From: Incurvaria masculella
Lineage: Eukaryota > Arthropoda > Insecta > Lepidoptera > Incurvariidae
NCBI GenBank assembly: GCA_946894095.1
Contig: OX335651.1
Location: 4,362,501-4,426,500 of the forward strand
Length of the DNA: 64,000 nucleotides
Direction of reading: 5' to 3'
A program made the translations under genes and the position numbers. Below are positions 31,947 to 41,205 of this stretch, piece by piece; positions within the stretch are counted from its first letter, which is position 1, and the number at the start of each line of letters is the position of its first letter. The notes beneath the pieces were generated by a model. That model was not told the origin of the DNA. It saw only the letters and a list, made by a program, of their open reading frames with translations, and ran no database searches.

Positions 31947-32163
31947 GTAAGTCTGTACATATTTTTGGGGACCAGAAACGGTAGCAAACTGCGAGGAGGA
32001 GCCCCGTGTGGGGGAGGTGACGGCATATGTATTGATTGTATATCGAAGTTCGCGCGGCCTGTTAGATGTGCAAGCGCATTGGATGAGGGATTAGATATGC
32101 GGGTGTACTGCATTTTGAATTACGAATTGTATGAAGAGAGATTTTATAAAGTTCAAGGTAAGA

Positions 32164-32540
32164 TTTTACGTGGAATATAATCTCTGGTTATAGTGGGGGG
32201 AGGATTATTTTGTGCTCAGATATTTTGTAATATATTCAGGAAGGACCTCGCGTGTGAAATGATGGTTCGTCGACTCGGACGAGGGTACAGGATGTGGTTT
32301 TACATGGAATAAAATATTGTACTACAGGAGGAGGGTTTTCTGTGTTCGAATAATGTGTACAGTATTCGAGGAGGGGGCTTCACGTGGGTATTAAAGGTCC
32401 GATGGCTCGGATGAGGGTTACAGGCTGTGGTTTTACTTGGAACAAAATTTCTCCTCACAGGAGGATGGGTTTCTGTCTTTGATTTATATGGACTATGTTT
32501 AGGAAGGGCTTAGGAGTGTTTGGGTGTGAGTGAAATGAGG
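32164..32540 (+). repeat. degenerate ~134-bp tandem repeat, three units
   Basis: Units begin with TTTTAC(G/A/T)TGGAA at 32,164, 32,298 and 32,431. Each continues with an ACAGGAGGA-type phrase, TTTCTGTGTTCG and AGGAAGG/GAGGAGG, then TCGGA(C/T)GAGGGT before the next unit. The units have diverged substantially. Confidence 0.65.
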
Positions 32541-34551
32541 GAATGCGTCAGCGCACGCTGAACCAGAAAGATATTAAATTCCTAGGATCAGTGTTGAATA
32601 GTAGGACCTGGAGTCCATAGTGGGGGCGACGGAACAGTCACGTAAACCGGTTCGCTTATTCTAGATAAAATCTATCTAGCTAGCTACAAAAGAATAAAAC
32701 GATATTTCTTCACAGAAATGTTAAGGCGATGGATGTTGAGTTGTGGGAAGCATGTCAAATCCACATATTTGTGCACGCTATGTGGATTTTAGTTTGCAGT
32801 GCAGCCAGAAAACGAGGCATTACGGGACATCGGTCGGGTCTGGGATCTCTATGAGGTTCCATGCCAGATTGATTGTACCTTAAACGTAAATGTAGCATCA
32901 CTGACGAACATTCCGAGAAGCTGCGGATCCTGAATTTGAGCCTCAAGTTAGATTGGGCGGTACCCCTTTGCACTGAAAGGAGCCGGAACCCATTTGGACT
33001 TTCATACTCAGTCAAACTCTAGAGAATGATGAAAGAAAAATATAGTATTGACATTATCGCAATAAAACTACACCACGATAATACAATACGTACCAAATAT
33101 CTCTCTGAACATAAATGACACTATGACACCGTAATTTTAATTGTTGCCATTTAGACTTGGAAGTCATGTTCCTATATTAAAATTTCACCTCGCTTGAGAG
33201 GAAGGCGGAGGCCATACCCTGGTTCGCTTGACAACCGGCGACCAGGTTGACTATCTTAATAAATACAAAATCTGAAGGCATATCCATTTTGGATTGACCT
33301 CAGTGTACATTTCGCAGGCAACTTCCTGTTTCCCTGCTTAAATTAGTCGACAACCTTGAGGGTTTGTCATGACTGCGGATAACCGCTTATCTTGAACTGC
33401 TGTTTCTATCAGCTCTTCTGAAAGCCTTTATTGGCTTTACCACGATCTGCCAAGTGCCGGAACCGTGAAAATGTGGAGACACTCTCATGACCTACCCTGA
33501 GTCCAGGAAGGCTTGGCAACGCGTGTGGGTGATGTCACCTGTCGCGAAAATCTTTAATGTGGCTACGCTTTGGTGCATCCGAGGCAGTCCACGAAACTAC
33601 CCTTAAGTCCATGCTTGCTATGGCAGATGGGAGGGTCTGAGGTATGTCCTACATTCATGTGGGCTGGTACAAGACAGATTCGTAACTATGGTCACCCGCC
33701 GTAGTTTTCAGTCACCGTTTGATCGGCTGACAAAACGAAAATTCTTGTGATACCTAATGTGTCGTACTTGACGTTGTCAGTGGACACCCAAAATATATAG
33801 TGGTCATGTTGTAAATCCAATACCCCAATTGGTATATAATGAACCACATAAACTCATATCTCCCTACACGGGAATTGAACCTTGGTGTTCAGAGGCTCTA
33901 TCTTCAGGATGGCTGGCCGCCGCTTTTTGAAGCAGAGGTCGCATATACAGCCTGAAGGCAGGAAGGCGATCATGTGGGGACGCGGGATAACAGTGCCATG
34001 GATGGACCTTGGACTGTGAGGGGCGTCACCATTACCCCATGGGGTAAAAATTTTTTGAAGTTCTGGGCATGCTAAAATGCTCTATTCCAATCAATTCAGA
34101 TTTGTGTTTGTATGTGAGAGCGCGTGTGTGAGAGAGAGCGAAATTATGTATTAGGTTAGGATAGAGAGAAAGGAACTGATTAGAAGAATCGAAAGAGACA
34201 GACAGCTAGGTACAGAAGGAGGGCGTAGCACCAATGAGGATTTGACAACAATATTCAGGAGAATACATGTTACCTAAGCAAGTAATGTAGTCAAATAACT
34301 AGATTTAACGTGAGCAAATCAGGAAACAGTAAATGGGAATATATTAGACGAATGGTTATGTAATGTAAATAATGAAAGCATATAGGACGATCACGAGCCA
34401 ATGGGGAGAACAAATGGGACGAGTGGATACATGGTAAATAGGTAATTAATGTAGGATGTATCCAAGGGAAATATAAGGTACATAACTTAGGTTAGATATG
34501 TATAAGCTAATGTAGGCTAGGAGTCTATTTAAAGGGGGGGTCTGGAGGTTT
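32541..34551. other. no recognised feature
   Basis: Balanced-composition DNA between the tandem repeat and the right flank of the insertion. Frames are short. The 86-codon minus frame at 32,755-33,015 has no known motif. GAGAGAGAGCG and GTGTGTGAGAG microsatellite tracts lie near 34,115-34,140. Confidence 0.3.
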
Positions 34552-34770
34552 ACACAGTTTCAAGAGGTGCAGGAATTTGAACGGATTGGACAATACCTTT
34601 TCACAGAATAAAATACGTAAGTAAGAATGGAAAAATACTAAAAAAAAATTAAAATTGAATGTTTAAGGCTAACTGTTTCCACGGAGTTAGAGTAAACGAT
34701 TTACTTAGTTGGCTCTATTGTAACGTTGCAATTCGGTTGTTATTATTGGAATTACAGTAAGATTCACTGA
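34552..34770 (+). repeat. CACTGAAAAAAA repeat family, right part (copy 1)
   Basis: TTTCAAGAGGTGCAGGAATT, ACCTTTTCACAGAATA, GTTTAAGGCTAACTG, GATTTACTTAGT and CGTTGCAATTCGGTTGTTAT match 57,345-57,598 in order. Confidence 0.7.
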
Positions 34771-34997
34771 TTATGTTCTTCAGGGATATCATAATTAAAT
34801 TTGAAGACCTCTAAAATGGAGCGGAGAAATAAGAACAGAATTTAAGAAGATAATATAGTCCAGACCTGCGGTCTCTAACCGATATTCCCATAACTGTAAT
34901 AAACTAACCTTAGGTCAGAAGTTGCGGTAAGTGAAATAACACCCGATGCATTTCTTGCCGTGCTTACGTAAGAGCCAACTTAGGGATTCGTCATTCG

Positions 34998-35213
34998 TGG
35001 GGGCGACATTTCACGTTAAACCTAGGTCGCATTCCTTACTTACTTGCACCATATAATTAAGCAAAGGATGGTTGAAGCGGAAACCATCCACGTTCTCCAT
35101 CCAGTTCATGGTACTCATGCAATATAAGGAATGGCACCTATTTCTCTCGTGGTGAGAGAATATCATGACAATACGTGTAGTATACGCCATTTAAATCTAG
35201 CTACATAAAAAAG
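34998..35213 (+). mobile_element. SINE body fragment
   Basis: Contains TTTCACGTTAAACC, TTCCTTACTTACTT, AAAGGATGGTTGAAGCGG, CTCCATCCAGTTCATGGTA, CAATATAAGGAATGGCACCT and a tail of GCTACATAAAAAA. The body variant is that of the 5S-headed subfamily (CATGCAATATAAGG), but the head is gone. Confidence 0.65.
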
Positions 35214-35301
35214 AGGATACAAATACAGTAATAATCTGGTATACTCCAGGAACTTTAGCCTTAAATCAGCACTTAGAAAAACATTAAATCCGAAATGCAT
35301 T

Positions 35302-35721
35302 TTGAAGTGAAAACTTCTTTAGCGGCGCTGAGCACTTTTTGTTGGATGGGTAAAAACTTCCAAACTCGCGTCAGGGTCACGTGATGCTGATCGAAAAAGC
35401 GTAAGATTGAAGTGAAAACTTCTTTAGCGGCGCTGAGCACTTTTTGTTGGATGGGTAAAAACTTCCAAACTCGCGTCAGGGTCACGTGATGCTGATCGAA
35501 AAAGCGTAAGATTGAAGTGAAAACTTCTTTAGCGGCGCTGAGCACTTTTTGTTGGATGGGTAAAAACTTCCAAACTCGCGTCAGGGTCACGTGATGCTGA
35601 TCGAAAAAGCGTAAGATTGAAGTGAAAACTTCTTTAGCGGCGCTGAGCACTTTTTGTTGGATGGGTAAAAACTTCCAAACTCGCGTCAGGGTCACGTGAT
35701 GCTGATCGAAAAAGCGTAAGA
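35302..35721 (-). repeat. exact 105-bp tandem array, four copies, open frame
   Basis: Units begin at 35,302, 35,407, 35,512 and 35,617 and appear essentially identical. The period is exactly 35 codons, and one minus-strand frame is open through all four (VTLTRVWKFLPIQQK, then VLSAAKEVFTS, then ILRFFDQHH) before ending in unique sequence at 35,273. The frame has no in-frame ATG upstream, being closed by a TGA at about 35,757, so it is probably not a gene; identity at the DNA level points to recent duplication. Confidence 0.88.
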
Positions 35722-36099
35722 TCGAGGGGAAGGGAGAGGAACTAGTAGATTCGAATCAAAACTGTTTGTTTCTTACTTCAGCTATCATAAACCGATTGTA
35801 TCAGTTTTAGAAATTTGCGATGATGATTCTGGTAATAACGATGGTGAAAAAGTCGTCGAAATTATGGATGAAAGTTGATTTTTCTAAGAGATAAAAATTA
35901 ATGTAATATATAAATAAATAACGATATAATATTATGAATAATAACATGTAAATTGTCATATTTGTGTACGATAGCGCAATAAATAAACATTGTATTCTAC
36001 CTCATAAATGATAGTATTTTTGTACTTATAATTAAACACAACGTTAATACTAAAGTTTTCACTTCTGCCGGCACTCCTGGAGTGCTACCGGTGTTTTTT

Positions 36100-36855
36100 T
36101 TTTCTCATAAACGTAATATTTCATGTGGACGTGTGTACATTAAGTTTGCAACATTTTGGGGAGTCCGGAAGATAGAAATAAAATATGAAATATGTTTAAA
36201 AAATGATATCTCCTAAACAAATATTTAGAAATGTTATTTAAAAATGTTATATGTTAGCTAATTTTAGGTGTAATATTACTGTGAATTTGCAATAATTTCT
36301 TATTTACGGAACTGTGTAAATATATTTTCTGGTACTATTTTCATAATATCTGCAAAGCAAATAATGAAATTTCTTTTTTATTTTCTGAAATTGGAAACTG
36401 ACCGCAAACTCTATATTCTGTGAAATTTGTAAAATGTTTCAAATATTAGAAGCACATTTTTTTTCATTTATAATTTTTACATTCACACAAAAGCTAAACA
36501 AAAAATTGGAAATACGTATAAAATCGTTCGTTGTATAGTTTTTAAAGAATTTAATTTTCTTTTACATATTCTAGAAAGAAATATAGCAATAGCAAGTTAG
36601 GTTCGCGGCATAGATTTTTTTTAGTAAAAACATTTTTTTAAATACATTTCCGTAATTACAAAATTGTTGCAAATTCACAGTTACATTACGCCTTAAAAGA
36701 ATATACATTTTTTTAATACCGTTTCTAAATATTTGTTTAGGAGATATATATTTTTTTATACATTTTAATTTTTTTTCTATCTTCCGGGCCCCGCTAAATG
36801 TTGCAAACTTAATGTAAGCATATGAACATGAAATTATATATTTCTGAGAAAAAAA
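36100..36855. repeat. imperfect inverted repeat, ~240-bp arms
   Basis: Left arm 36,100-36,340, right arm 36,630-36,855, AT-rich loop of about 290 bp. Arm identity looks like 75-80%. This is the core of the foldback element described above. Confidence 0.75.
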
Positions 36856-37736
36856 AATTCATTTCGGATTTAATGTGCTTCTCAAACCGTATCTATCCCG
36901 GTCTAGTAAGGTTGCTGCCGAATGTGGTGACTTTGACCTTTGTTCTAGATAATAAGAAATTGAGCAGTAGGAAATCTTTCAAGGAATGGCGCCTCACGAA
37001 GGATTTTATTAGGAGTAAATTGACGATAGGAGCAGGGAGAGCAGACACACCGCTGCTGATCCAACGAGTTGCTTACTCCACGCTGCAGGGTACAAGCAGG
37101 TACCAGTGTTGCTGTGCACTAACTCGTCCGGTTACCGGAAACCGTTGGTGCCGCAAATCTATTAGAGTTAGAATCCAAGCGATTCCGCCTCGACGCGGTC
37201 GCTTGCAGCCACGGGCGCTTTGGCAAAGTGAAACCGTTCATTTTAACGTTCGGAAGTAATGCGCACTCAATCTGCGAACTACGGGAATTACGGGAATTGA
37301 GTGTGAAATATTTCCCCACGAGGTGGGGAGAAAACAGTTGCATACAGAAAGTCAGTTTCTTAGTTTAAGAATAGTTTCTTTAGGTTCAGGGTCAGCAAAC
37401 CGTCACCTCCTATGCAGGTCTCTCACCTCTAATGTATGGGCCAGGCATATAACGAATGCTGAGCTTAATAAAAAAATATTGCGTGTTCCGGAGTGGACAA
37501 TTACTTGAGGTAGTTGACTTAAGTCAACTTAGGACTGGCTCTAGCGTCTGATGCCAAATACGATTTTGTTGATGACGGCAATATGTTTGAATGTTTAATC
37601 TTTGCAGTCAATGTCCGCAACGCAGATGAAGCGTTAAATAAATGTATGTAGATATAATCTTAAACACTGAGTTAGTAGGAGGCATTCATTACGGGAGGAG
37701 GGACTGTACAAAGGAGAATTCCAAACTATGGGTATA

Positions 37737-37809
37737 CAGCCGGTGGCGAAATTGGTAGACGCAATACCCGCGAATGGTATATTTTGCTGGTTCGGGTCCA
37801 GCCTTGCAG
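37737..37809 (+). tRNA. tRNA-like cloverleaf, bacterial Leu-type D arm, probably not functional
   Basis: 73 nt fold as a cloverleaf. The acceptor CAGCCGG/CTTGCAG pairs 5 of 7. The D arm is GCGAAATTGGTAGACGC with a perfect GCG/CGC stem. The anticodon stem ATACC/GGTAT is perfect with loop CGCGAAT. The T arm GCTGG-TTCGGGT-CCAGC is perfect. GTGGCGAAATTGGTAGACGC is typical of bacterial or plastid tRNA-Leu, not of insect nuclear tRNA-Leu, but the variable loop is short, position 33 is G instead of U, and the apparent anticodon is CGA. A Pol III-like A box and B box (GGTTCGGGTCC) are present. It could be a transferred, decayed tRNA or a SINE head. Confidence 0.4.
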
Positions 37810-37969
37810 TATATTCGTAAAGTAATTCTTATTTACTGGGCTTTTTCTTTAATTAATGTTTCCTTGGTTCACGGTCGAGTATACATACATACATATCACA
37901 TTCCTTGGAATAAGTGACGTACCTGGTTAGTAAGAAAAAGTATATTTACTTAACAAAATAGGTGCCATG

Positions 37970-38024
37970 CCGGCATCCTCCATTCAGCTCTGGTCCATTG
38001 AACTGGATGGAAAACACGTATTCC
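37970..38024 (-). mobile_element. SINE fragment
   Basis: GGTGCCATGCCGGCATCCTC, CATTGAACTGGATGGAAAAC and ACGTATTCC are complements of the family's central body. Confidence 0.55.
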
Positions 38025-38235
38025 TCGCTCCACGGTCAATTCTACGTAACAGTTATATTCATTCAAACATGAACCAATTAGAATAATTCACACGGCGACT
38101 CCCAATATTTTTTCATCGACAACAAATTGGTAACGATTATTTCCAGCGACTGTAGGCACACGTCACGGCCCGGGGCGCTGCGCAAAACGTACAATACACG
38201 GGCACGGGTAGCTTCACTTACCTAAACCTGCCAAG

Positions 38236-38282
38236 GGAGGATCCAGGGGGGGTCATGGGAGACACATTGACCCCCCTGGGCT
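38236..38282. repeat. GC-rich hairpin
   Basis: CCAGGGGGGGTCA and TGACCCCCCTGG pair around ATGGGAGACACAT; a strong stem likely to form in RNA. No attached element recognised. Confidence 0.5.
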
Positions 38283-38694
38283 GGGTCTAGCTCTAATATT
38301 TTGAATGAATTGGAGCCTGTCCTGACTGAACCTCGACTACATGACACTCCCTCTGAATGTAATGCAGGGGATCTTTCTGTCATCTGTATCAGCTTGATCA
38401 AAGATCGTAAAAAGAATACATTTGGGTCAATTGCATTTCCCGTACATCTCTTAAGGGCTAACGAACCCGATCCTCGCGCATGACACAACAGGCAGCAGAC
38501 AGCTTCGCCGGTCATTTTATTTATTTTCATTAACCCGGTTGCCAGAATCCATTAAAAATAGACTGTATTTTGTGTTCACAGCCCCATAACCTGTAAATTT
38601 TGAAAATGTATGCGTTCTCTACCGTCATTACCATTTTATCTATCAGCTTCTCTCAACTTAAATTCATCTTTAATTTGAACTGCTGTTAAAAAAG

Positions 38695-38706
38695 TTTTTA
38701 TTTATT

Positions 38707-38738
<32 letters not shown>

Positions 38739-39345
38739 TAAGGTAAACCAACAGCGTATATACAAATAAATTTAGAAAAAGCTTATGTCTATGAGTAACG
38801 CCAATAACAGGTTTACACGAAGTATCCATGAGCGTGTTTGAGATAATATCTAAATAAGTAAAAATCACATATAAAAGAGTGCATGTATATGTATGATGAA
38901 GGTGATGTTTGCAAGTGTATACTGTAGTGCAGTGTAAGTAAATGAAAGAGTTCAGGTTGTGTAGTGTGTGTGATGTGTAAAATACCTAATATATTGAAAA
39001 GGGAAAATAGAAAATAAAAAAAAAAAATAAGTGAAATAACTACACCAAATATGTATAAGGAAGGAAATCTGATTTTTTTTTTCTTTTTTTTTTTTATTTA
39101 ACTTAACTACCTGTTAGTGATTGAATAATGTTTTTCTTAAATGTGTGCTTGGAGTCTAAAAATATATCGATTTCTTGAAACATTCTATTATATATTCGAG
39201 GTAACCGTGTTGTTAATGCGTTTTGAGCATAGTTAGTGCGCCCAAAGGGCTCGTGAAAAAGGTTGGTGTGCCGAGTACGACGATTTGGAGCATTAAGACC
39301 TATTTTAACAGTAAGTTCTGAGCAATTTAAATTAAGTTTTTGGCT
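38695..39345 (-). pseudogene. 5'-truncated LINE: RT C-terminus, 3' UTR and (TTTA)n tail
   Basis: The minus strand is open from about 39,345 to a TAA at 39,103-39,105 and reads RHTNLFHEPFGRTNYAQNAL, then RIYNRMFQEIDIF and FKKNIIQSL, the conserved C-terminal block of CR1/L2/Rex-type ORF2 proteins. About 400 bp of AT-rich 3' UTR follows, ending in a (TAAA)n run (plus-strand TTTA repeats at 38,698-38,740), so orientation and 3' end are clear. It differs in sequence from the intact LINE. Confidence 0.8.
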
Positions 39346-39429
39346 TTATTGTCTTTGGTACGCTCTGCTTCCCATTCAAACCCCACACAGAGCTGAACAG
39401 ATACCATAGTAAATGATTTAACACCAAAA

Positions 39430-40231
39430 AATCATATTATTTGTATGGGGGCCCCTTTTATTTTTTATTACATTGAAATTTTACTTATTTGCTGTTATAG
39501 CGGCAAAATAAAAGCATACTCTGTGAAAATTTCAGCTACCTACCTATTACGGTTCATGAGATACAGCCCTGTGACAGACGGACGGACGGACGGACGGACG
39601 GACAACGGAGGCTTAGTAAAAACCATTGCCAGTCGAGATTCCGCCGACTAGTTTTAGTATGTTCCTGTTCAAAGCATTCAAAAAAACCGGCCACGTGCGA
39701 GTCGGACTCGAACATGAAGGGTTCCTTACCATCGTACAAGATTTAACACAAAACATTAAGTTTTTTTACCTATTTGTTGTTATAGCGGCAAAATCAATAC
39801 ACACTCTGTGCAAATTTCAGCTGCCTACCTATTACGGTTCATGAGATACAGCCCTGTGACAGACGGACGGACGGACGGACGGACGGACAGCGGAGGCTTA
39901 GTAAAAACCATTGCCAGTCGAGATTCCGCCGACTAGTTTTAGTATGTTCCTGTTCAAAACATTCAAAAAAACCGGCCACGTGCGAGTCGGACTCGAACAT
40001 GAAGGGTTCCTTACCATCGTACAAGATTTAACACAAAACATTACGTTTTTTTACCTATTTGTTGTTATAGCGGCAAAATCAATACACACTCTGTGCAAAT
40101 TTCAGCTGCCTACCTATTACGGTTCATGAGATACAGCTCTGTGACAGACGGACGGACGGACGGATGGACGTACGGACATACGGAATAGGGTTCCGTTTTC
40201 ACCCTTTGGGTACGGAACCCTAAAAATGTAA
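39430..40231 (-). mobile_element. tandem array of the (GACG)n microsatellite element
   Basis: About 2.8 units in tandem with a 285-bp period. Each has ACCGGCCACGTGCGAGTCGG, GGGTTCCTTACCATCG, TATAGCGGCAAAAT, TTACGGTTCATGAGATACAG, CCTGTGACAGACGG and (GACG)n. Units 1 and 2 end in a shared non-element junction (CATTGCCAGTCGAGATTCCG and onward); only the last has the normal terminus TTTGGGTACGGAACCCTAAA. Units are nearly identical (for example CAAAGCATTC against CAAAACATTC). Confidence 0.85.
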
Positions 40232-40299
40232 GGCCTCCAGTACGTTCGCTTCTAACTGCGGCACTGCAACAACTAGCATTATTAATATTCGGCCGGCAC

Positions 40300-40350
40300 A
40301 GCTTCGCCGCTCCAGGCGCGTCGGCGGCAGCGGTGCGGTGCGCGGGCCGT
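40300..40350. other. short CpG-rich patch
   Basis: CGCGTCGGCGGCAGCGGTGC within AT-rich DNA. No ORF or splice signal. Confidence 0.3.
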
Positions 40351-40477
40351 GAGGTGGAAACGCACTTATTTATTTACCGCCTGCAGTGACTACTGGGCAC
40401 ACAGGCTACCTTTCTACTGTGTACTTTGTCTATGTTTGTCAACTGGCAGCCACAATGTGATGAAGTCATCTCACCTG

Positions 40478-40831
40478 TACCCGAAGTCTCAGTTGTGAAC
40501 CTAAATTAGCGTTACGGCAAACCGATCGACTGGCGTTTGCAAATGTATGGAGAAATTGAAGAGCGCGCGCAGTGGGCGTTAAGCGAACTAACGTTTGCGA
40601 GTCCGAGTTTGATTTGAGAGCTTACTCAACGTTGCCGTAAATACGTCGACGTTTCCGTTTACGTCCACTCCGCGTTTTCATGCAAATCAGAAGTCCGCGT
40701 TTGACTTTGACAGCTTGAAGAAGTAAAACCACAGATTATCTGGTAATAACTTGTATAGAGTTTGACGTTTTTACGGAACTTCGAAGTTACGTTAACTAGA
40801 ATTTAGGTGAGAACTGAGACTACCGGCTCTG
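40478..40831. mobile_element. long-TIR MITE, copy 3 of 3 (inverse orientation)
   Basis: Left end GTCTCAGTTGTGAACCTAAA then GGCAAACCGATCGACTGGCG; right end GAATTTAGGTGAGAACTGAG-ACTACCGGCTCTG. The interior is the complement of copy 2 (GAGCGCGCGCAGTGGGCGTT, ACGTCGACGTTTCCG). It carries the alternative arm CTTCGAAGTTACG also present in copy 1. Confidence 0.78.
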
Positions 40832-40974
40832 GCCACAGCCGAAAATACGTTCCAGTAGTAAGGCCGTTATCTTTTCAATAATCAAGTTGAGTCGAACAGA
40901 CAAATTTTTTTTTAAAGAACGCTGACACCTTGTACCCAACCATGAAGTGATCCGCATTCTTACGAATCCGATCG

Positions 40975-41205
40975 ACCATGTTTTATCCAATGCGGTGGTA
41001 CCAACCAACTAGGGCAAGAGGACCTACAGTTTTACATTGGTCTCGAACCATGGAACAGCCCGAAATCGTAACGAAATGCACTTATCCAACTCAGAAAGAC
41101 GAAAAAAAAAGAAGATTTTCGGAGCGAGGATTTGAAGCCATAACCTCTCTTATGAAAGGCAAGTCCTCTAGCCCCAAAGCTACACCACCACTTGGTATAT
41201 TTATT
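40975..41205 (-). mobile_element. SINE, head and proximal body
   Basis: Complement of the family: TCCAATGCGGTGGTACCAAC, GACCTACAGTTTTAC, CGAACCATGGAACAGC, GAAATGCACTTATC and CAGAAAGACG, then a tRNA-like head with GGATTTGAAGCCATAACC (B-box complement) and AGGCAAGTCC. The distal body and tail are missing. Confidence 0.7.

Larger units (their letters stand above)
31187..34554. other. 3.4-kb insertion splitting an older repeat
   Basis: The flanking halves (30,915-31,186 and 34,552-34,770) are contiguous in the copy at 57,283-57,598. The junctions share CAGT, a possible 4-bp target duplication, and the outer ends TGTGGACGGCCAGCCTCC and the complement of the right end (TGTAAACCTCCAGACCCC) are partly inverted. 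No LTR pair and no long ORF were found. The block holds a GC-rich head, a mini-exon-like segment and a degenerate tandem repeat, listed separately. It could be a decayed transposon or relocated host DNA. Confidence 0.45.
35281..36876. mobile_element. composite foldback element
   Basis: Outer 17-bp perfect inverted repeats ACATTAAATCCGAAATG lie at 35,281-35,297 and 36,860-36,876. Inner imperfect arms of about 240 bp (36,100-36,340 and 36,630-36,855) share ATTTCATGT, ACATTAAGTTTGCAACATTT, CCGGAAGATAGAAA, ATCTCCTAAACAAATATTTA and ACTGTGAATTTGCAA in mirror order. The left side also contains the 105-bp tandem array. GAAGTGAAAACTTC in that array and AAGTTTTCACTTC at 36,053 can also pair. No target duplication was found and no transposase is encoded. 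Confidence 0.6.

Noticed and set aside
31187..34554. LTR retrotransposon
   Set aside because: The TG..CA-like ends and short flanking duplication suggested it, but I found no matching LTR at the other end and no gag-pol frame.
35273..35695. 140-codon minus ORF with four peptide repeats as a real gene
   Set aside because: No ATG; the frame is closed upstream by a TGA and opens only because the DNA repeat is 105 bp. Kept as a repeat, not a CDS.
36822..37259. 145-codon plus frame with Cys/Arg-rich C-terminus
   Set aside because: Starts inside the foldback element arm and continues into unique DNA; no ATG-proximal signal, splice site or recognised domain. Not excluded, but unsupported.
39545..39610. 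GACG repeat runs as a CRISPR-like array
   Set aside because: A 4-bp microsatellite with no spacers; the same run recurs in every copy of one repeat family.
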